From Lates calcarifer (Eukaryota > Chordata > Actinopteri > Centropomidae): a stretch of 64,000 bases of DNA. The notes under the pieces were generated by a model that saw only the letters and a list, made by a program, of their open reading frames with translations, was not told the DNA's origin and ran no database searches. The DNA is taken from assembly GCF_001640805.2 (NCBI RefSeq), contig NC_066844.1, positions 3,891,375 through 3,955,374 on the forward strand. The letters run 5' to 3'. Position numbers and translations under genes: made by a program. Positions 60,801 through 64,000 of the stretch are shown here, in pieces (the stretch's first letter is position 1; every line of letters begins with the position of its first letter).

Positions 60801-63149
60801 GACTTTGTGACGGTCATGCAGAACAAATTACACTGACTGAAAATCAAGCTGTGACTTATAACGTCATATCATGGTGTCTTAAGTCTGTCATCTACTCAGA
60901 CTCACATTCACACAGATGGAAGACTGGAGCAGCTGTATTTCAAAGCAGTTTTTTGTGGATTAACAGACAAAATTTGTTAGAAATTCAGGCACTTTGGTTA
61001 AATTCTGGTGTTATTTAAGACCTCCTTATCCCATATTTTTTTTTGATCAAATAATAATGAATATCATTCACATGACTTCATTTAACATTTTAGGGTGTTT
61101 CAAATACCATTTCTTTTTTTAAATCAGTGTGTTGTTTTTTAAAAGCTGTACCTCTCTTCAATAGACGTAGTGATGATAATCACTGGCTTCTTGGTTTTAC
61201 TGCTCACATCAGTACATTTCGACTGCACCATCTCTAAACTCTCCGGCTCAGATTGCACGACTTTGATGCTCTCTGTTTTAACTAAAGGTTCTGATTGAAT
61301 GACCTCAGCCCTTTCTGCCTTAACTGAATCCCCAGATTTGGAGAGGATATTGCTCCCTATTTTAACAGGGAGCTGTGATTGGCTGCTTACCCTGAAGGGG
61401 CTGTTGGGGACGCTGACTCCTCCCCAGGCGACGGCCACGGTGTGTTTGAGAGGAGAGGTGGGCGTGTAGGAGCAGGAGTACAGCCCGTCACCTTTACTCC
61501 TCACCTTCACCTCCACAGGAAGTCCCTCTGCATCCTGACAGACAGAGAGGCAGGCAATTCAGAAGGTGATCAAACAAATATCTCTATCTTTATCATTTAT
61601 GACCATAGAGCACCAGGAAAACTGCCCAAATCTACTGTAACTGTTGCTAGAGAGGTAACATTACAATCCTGAGCTGCAGACATGACCACCAGACCAGTGT
61701 GAGGTTGGATCCTCCTGAATTAACCAGAATCTTCTCTGTGTGCAGAGCAAAGCAATGATAACAGTTAATTCTTGTACTCAACTCCACTGTGTAACAATTT
61801 CTTTCTCTGAGGTCTCAGTTCTCCATAAACAAGCTCATCTGTACCTTCAACATCCTTTCAGGTGGTTTCACCTCACTGTACCTGAGCGCTACAAACACCC
61901 TGTGAGAGTGCAGCTTTGTCAACTGCATGCTCAACATTACAAATCTAAAACGATGCCATAAAGTTTGCAGCAGTCCAACAACCTTCAGCACTGCAAATTC
62001 ATCTCCATCAGAAAGTACTACGCCTCCAGAACAGGGACTTATTCGACACCTGGAGCTGGTTCTACAAATCGGAACGCAGGTACAGTTCATGAAGGCACAG
62101 ATATAGTGAGTGTCTGTATACATGGATGTGGTTTAACTGTTGTTACTACAAACATCTCTCACATCTTCCTTGTATGAAGCAGAAAGCCGCAGATACACAA
62201 GAAGCTATGCAAGGTATGAATGTGAGCATTTGTTTTAAAAAAGGGTGTGTGTGTCTGTGGATTGAGTGTGGGTGGATTTCTACGTCTTACCTGAGCTGTG
62301 ATCTTCAGAGGTCCTTTCCCAGCTTCCTTAGCGTTGACGGTGAACTCAGCAGGCTGGTTGACCAGGCAGCCGCTCTTCTCGAGCCCCGGGCCGTAAGCCT
62401 GGACCTACAACCATTAAACCAGAGATAGAGCTGAACTTCTTGAGTCTTCCAACTAAACATAACTGTAATCATATCATATCCTGGTCCCAAGTCTGAAGGA
62501 CCAGTCACTGACCTTATCTGGGTCATTGGCGTTGTTGTCAGGGACGATGTGGGCCATGAAGGGGCTGTGTTCGATGTCCTCCTCGTCACAGGTCACATGG
62601 ACGGCGTATTCGCCAGGTTCTGTAGGCCAGTAACTCACGTCACACGACCCGTCGTTCTGGTCCTCACACTCAATTTTAGCTTGGGAAGGTCCTTCGATGG
62701 CAAAACCTGAACACACAGCAGGTCAGACTAATATGAATCCTTTCCCGTGCCTTAAATTCATTTGGGTTCAGCTTTCAACGGTAAACTTTTATTTTTTTTT
62801 GTTCCAACAAAAGGCAGAGACTTAACATAATTAACATTCATAACTGAGTACTGTTGTTTTCATTGGAAACCATGAACACATCTCATTTTTCACCAGCTAC
62901 TTGATCCAAATAATGGAGGTCTTGAGATTATACCTGAGATCAGAGTCTGGTGAAAGAAAAGTCTGAAGGCGGGTGAGTCACAAAATAAATACTGGCCTGA
63001 TGAAAGACTCACCCAGCACTCCGACATCACTGCCGATGGACTCCACTACAAAGGTGGCAGGTTTACCCACAATTCCTCCCTCCAGGCCGGGACCCCAGGC
63101 CCTGATCTGCTGAGGCCCCGCCTCTGGGCCCACCACCACCTCGAACGGA
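36174..63149 (-). CDS. flnb: filamin-B, 3' 38 exons (5' end outside window)
   Basis: Filamins are dimeric actin cross-linkers with 24 Ig-like repeats that also scaffold receptors. Thirty-eight exons can be joined in phase on the minus strand, from 63149 to a TGA at 36174-36176, coding about 2,077 residues; human FLNB has 2,602, so the calponin-homology domains and repeats 1-3 lie to the right. FLNB is favoured over FLNA and FLNC by stretches such as [70 protein letters not shown] (read across the splice) and [13 protein letters not shown]. All introns are GT-AG. Four extra single bases are inferred: one each in 53253-53073 and 42768-42615, and two in 49017-48724. With them removed the whole frame closes exactly. 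A working gene is likely. Confidence 0.93.
36715..36738. repeat. (GA)12 microsatellite at a flnb acceptor
   Basis: On the minus strand this is a (TC)n run ending directly at CTGTCAG, the acceptor of exon 36709-36500; here it serves as the polypyrimidine tract. Confidence 0.9.
38190..38525 (+). repeat. interspersed repeat, copy 2 of 4
   Basis: Same family as 12650-13065, inside a flnb intron; shares TCTGGTAGTGATAT, TCTATCTCTG(T/C)AGGAATC and AAAATAAGGCCC. Confidence 0.8.
40690..40728 (+). repeat. short (CCCTAA)n run
   Basis: Three to four CCCTAA units, part of a dispersed fish repeat rather than a telomere; similar words occur near 44595 and 63590. Confidence 0.8.
41438..41700 (-). other. 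flnb: possible extra or relic exon in a flnb intron
   Basis: After the minus-strand acceptor-like CTTCCTCCAG the frame joins in phase to the preceding flnb exon (ending KIP-G) and reads [10 protein letters not shown], staying open for about 85 codons. FLNC has an insertion beginning NWFQMVSAQE at this same splice junction. The resemblance is limited to a few residues and no good downstream donor is seen. Confidence 0.25.
41700..42065. repeat. 365-bp polypurine tract
   Basis: Almost entirely G and A on the plus strand (AGGAGGAGAGAG, GAAAAGAAG type blocks), so C/T-rich on the flnb coding strand. The long open frames on both strands are compositional. Confidence 0.85.
42311..45516 (-). CDS. flnb: flnb exon block: repeats 16 to 20 start
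   Basis: Exons 45516-45411, 45192-45052, 44441-44313, 43833-43660, 43441-43283, 43180-42977, 42768-42615 and 42433-42311. Visible are [98 protein letters not shown] and [17 protein letters not shown]. The exon 42768-42615 is 154 bases where 153 is needed; an extra A in AGCAAAGGTC separates IEGPSK from [11 protein letters not shown]. Confidence 0.92.
42475..42496. repeat. (ATT)7 microsatellite
   Basis: A perfect trinucleotide run in a flnb intron. Confidence 0.9.
44505..44640 (+). repeat. dispersed fish repeat fragment
   Basis: CTTGCATTCATTTCCTGGAG followed by AACCCTAACCCTACCC is a word pair I recognise from a widespread teleost repeat. It sits in the intron upstream of the exon 44441-44313. 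Confidence 0.4.
46195..46278 (-). CDS. flnb: flnb hinge-1 exon
   Basis: An 84-base phase-0 exon with acceptor CCTCAG and donor GTACCC encodes [11 protein letters not shown] then [16 protein letters not shown]. It joins VM before it and VTSDSYEP after it, which matches the FLNB hinge (VMATD...CPPGFRPWVTEEAY). Hinge 1 is the flexible, calpain-sensitive linker between repeats 15 and 16 and is skipped in some FLNB isoforms. Its length and phase here allow skipping without a frame change. Confidence 0.8.
46725..47045 (-). repeat. interspersed repeat, copy 3 of 4 (inverted)
   Basis: Reverse-complement match to copies 1, 2 and 4: GGGCCTTATCTTCCCATGTT, CCAGACTCCATTGACTAAAA and TAAGATCCTTATTG. It faces copy 4 about 140 bases away. 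Confidence 0.8.
47185..47400 (+). repeat. interspersed repeat, copy 4 of 4 (short)
   Basis: GTGTTCTGCTTGGTAAAAT, AATGGAGTCTGGTATTGATA, CCATAATGCTGCCAGACA and ATGCCCAGGTTCAAAAATAC match copies 1 and 2; part of the middle is missing. Confidence 0.8.
47757..51698 (-). CDS. flnb: flnb exon block: repeats 10 to 15
   Basis: Exons 51698-51498, 51107-50934, 50837-50675, 50252-50092, 49017-48724, 48629-48476, 48280-48091 and 48004-47757. Diagnostic pieces are [88 protein letters not shown] and [15 protein letters not shown] to RSPFKVM before hinge 1. The exon 49017-48724 carries two frame changes, one after ITAPKG and one at NGDGT, each removed by deleting one base (an extra C in AAAGGC and an extra T in CACTACC as read on the minus strand). 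Confidence 0.9.
52337..53772 (-). CDS. flnb: flnb exon block: repeats 7 to 10
   Basis: Exons 53772-53655 ([20 protein letters not shown]), 53444-53365 ([20 protein letters not shown]), 53253-53073 ([10 protein letters not shown] ... [20 protein letters not shown]), 52938-52624 ([18 protein letters not shown] to [16 protein letters not shown]) and 52454-52337 ([20 protein letters not shown]). The third exon is 181 bases where 180 is needed. Its frame changes just before [11 protein letters not shown], so one extra base is inferred between about 53160 and 53220. Confidence 0.9.
53975..54509 (-). repeat. 28-bp minisatellite derived from a flnb exon end and its donor
   Basis: About 19 degenerate units of roughly 28 bp follow the exon that ends at 54510. 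On the minus strand each unit reads like GTACGTCAAATAC followed by ACACCTGTACAACAG, and the final 24 exon bases are the same sequence. The units nearest the exon are almost exact; those farther away are diverged or shortened. At least nine units keep a (C)AACAG or GGCAG followed by GTA or GTG. The exon frame stays open through the array to a stop at about 54060. Confidence 0.9.
54510..56381 (-). CDS. flnb: flnb exon block: repeats 6 to 7
   Basis: Exons 56381-56258 ([20 protein letters not shown]), 55192-55032 ([10 protein letters not shown]...ADVDFDII to VLFTDK), 54925-54835 ([19 protein letters not shown]) and 54664-54510 ([19 protein letters not shown] to [10 protein letters not shown]). 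Phases agree throughout. The last exon ends in CCTGTACAACAG, immediately followed by the donor-containing 28-bp minisatellite described separately. Confidence 0.92.
54745..54819. repeat. (TG)37 tract beside a flnb donor
   Basis: A perfect run of about 75 bases. On the minus strand it begins about 15 bases after the donor of the exon 54925-54835. Confidence 0.97.
56382..61138. other. flnb: long flnb intron, about 5 kb
   Basis: The largest intron in the visible part of the gene. It is AT-rich with no recognisable exon. The frame at 57614-57979 on the minus strand (including [16 protein letters not shown]) is exon-like in composition but matches no family I know; it may be repeat-derived. Confidence 0.5.
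61139..61390 (-). other. flnb: open in-frame extension past a flnb donor
   Basis: Reading straight through the donor at 61390 stays open for 83 codons to a stop at 61139. The extension has a loose internal repeat ([26 protein letters not shown]) and is rich in S, E and K. Retention of this intron would give a filamin ending in repeat 5. Confidence 0.35.
61391..63149 (-). CDS. flnb: flnb exon block: end of repeat 3, repeat 4, most of repeat 5
   Basis: Exons 63149-63013, 62706-62513, 62404-62291 and 61534-61391. The first begins in phase after 'R' with [20 protein letters not shown], closing repeat 3 and opening repeat 4. Repeat 4 includes [33 protein letters not shown] and SPFMAHIVP. Repeat 5 begins [20 protein letters not shown] and reaches [13 protein letters not shown] at the last donor, 61390. 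Confidence 0.9.
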
Positions 63150-63377
63150 CTGAAAACAAGAACAAGAGACAAACTGTCAGAACGACTAAAATCACACAAA
63201 TCCACTGCTCTCTGTGTGTGTGTGCGTGTGTGAGTAAGCAACAGCGCATAGCATGACCTCACCCATGAGGCTGTCAACACACACACAAACACACACACAA
63301 ATCAACAACCTCAGCGCCTCACTGAACTGTAACCCAATCCTCAGCAGTTACTGGCTGTTAAATGAGTATGAGTGTAT

Positions 63378-63380
<3 letters not shown>

Positions 63381-63414
<34 letters not shown>
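63381..63414. repeat. (TG)17 microsatellite
   Basis: A perfect dinucleotide run in the flnb intron at the right of the window; a CA run lies at about 63518-63535. Confidence 0.95.
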
Positions 63415-63415
<1 letters not shown>

Positions 63416-63454
63416 ATATAAAGACAGTTAAAGTGCATGATTCTTCGAGTGTGC

Positions 63455-63695
63455 TCACATGGAAAGTCGCTTCACACCAAATAAAACTGTCTGTTGGGAT
63501 TTACTGTCTTCATTATACACACACACACACACACATTTGTATGTCTATCTTTGTGAGGACACTTGTTGACGTAACGCATTCCTCAGCCCCTTATACCCAA
63601 CCTCGACCTTCACTCCTAAATGCCCAACCCCATCCCTCACCTAAACCCAACTCAAACCTGAACCCTAAAACCAAGTCTTAACCCTCATTGCACAG
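63455..63695 (+). repeat. dispersed repeat: CACACCAAATAAA block and CCCTAA-type repeat
   Basis: CTTCACACCAAATAAA through GTCTGTTGGGATTTACTGTC repeats the sequence at 56168-56215 (CACACCAAATAAAGCAGTCT). It is followed by TTGTGAGGACACTTGTTGAC and CCAAGTCTTAACCCTCA, both typical of a very common teleost repeat. Confidence 0.7.
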
Positions 63696-64000
63696 AGTAG
63701 GAGGCTTTCGCTGGCGTTTACTTTTTGGTGGGGTCTAATAATCCCTCTAATATGACCGGTTGTAGCCAAATATGATGGTCAAACCTGAGCTTACGGTTAA
63801 CTCTGTAAAGGCTATGCTGTGCATTAACATCTCGTTAGCCATTTTCTACTGACAAGCCATGGCGGCAGCTAGCTAAGCTAACTACTTAAGCAACATATTG
63901 GTGCAATATGTTTGTGATCAAGCACTAAAAATAGTTTATTATCTCTTCACTCCCAAAAGCTTAACAGGCATCTTTGATCACATTGCACCAGCTTGAGCCT
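63696..64000. other. flnb: right edge, inside a flnb intron
   Basis: No further exon is seen. The next upstream filamin exon (repeat 3) must lie beyond the window. Confidence 0.6.

Noticed and set aside
36174..63149. Calling the filamin flnc because SPMIP1 is a neighbour
   Set aside because: Many diagnostic stretches ([35 protein letters not shown]) follow FLNB, and the large FLNC repeat-20 insertion is not clearly present.

Overview
The window reads as nuclear DNA of a teleost fish, probably a percomorph: AT-rich, intron-rich, full of (TG)n and (CA)n tracts and Tc1-type relics, and carrying vertebrate gene families with clean GT-AG splicing. I assembled the genes by hand, joining exons by reading phase and by remembered similarity to human proteins. 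No alignment was run.

Layout. (1) 0.6-5.0 kb, plus strand: two tandem TRIM genes (RING, B-box, coiled coil, PRY-SPRY). The first has no RING and both are frame-broken. (2) 8.0-23.2 kb, plus strand: the complement C1q triplet in the order C1qA, C1qC, C1qB. Each gene has a 5' leader exon, a short collagen stalk and a gC1q head. The three chains would assemble into C1q, the recognition unit of the classical complement pathway. (3) 24.7-26.1 kb, minus strand: a four-exon gene matching SPMIP1 (ATP6V1FNB), a sperm axonemal microtubule inner protein. (4) 28-36 kb: a CpG/Z-DNA-prone promoter-like block with one unidentified spliced exon, decayed TRIM pieces on the minus strand, and a roughly 430-bp direct duplication. 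(5) 36.2-63.1 kb, minus strand: 38 exons of a filamin best matching filamin-B, running from the end of Ig repeat 3 through repeats 4-15, hinge 1, repeats 16-23, hinge 2 and repeat 24. The actin-binding domain and repeats 1-3 lie beyond the right edge.

Most unusual observations. A 28-bp minisatellite in one flnb intron is built from the last 24 bases of the preceding exon plus its splice donor, so it repeats the donor many times and stays open in frame. The C1qB start codon sits alone at the end of its leader exon. About nine single-base insertions, and only one clear single-base deletion, interrupt otherwise well-conserved exons; this pattern suggests assembly error rather than nine independent gene losses. 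The three C1q chains all break their Gly-X-Y repeat at about the same triplet. A 590-bp polypyrimidine tract and a (TG)30 tract abut splice acceptors of C1qC and C1qA.

I saw no CRISPR array, rRNA gene or confident tRNA gene. I did not find a wholly new multi-gene system; the exon-derived donor array is the best candidate for something undescribed.
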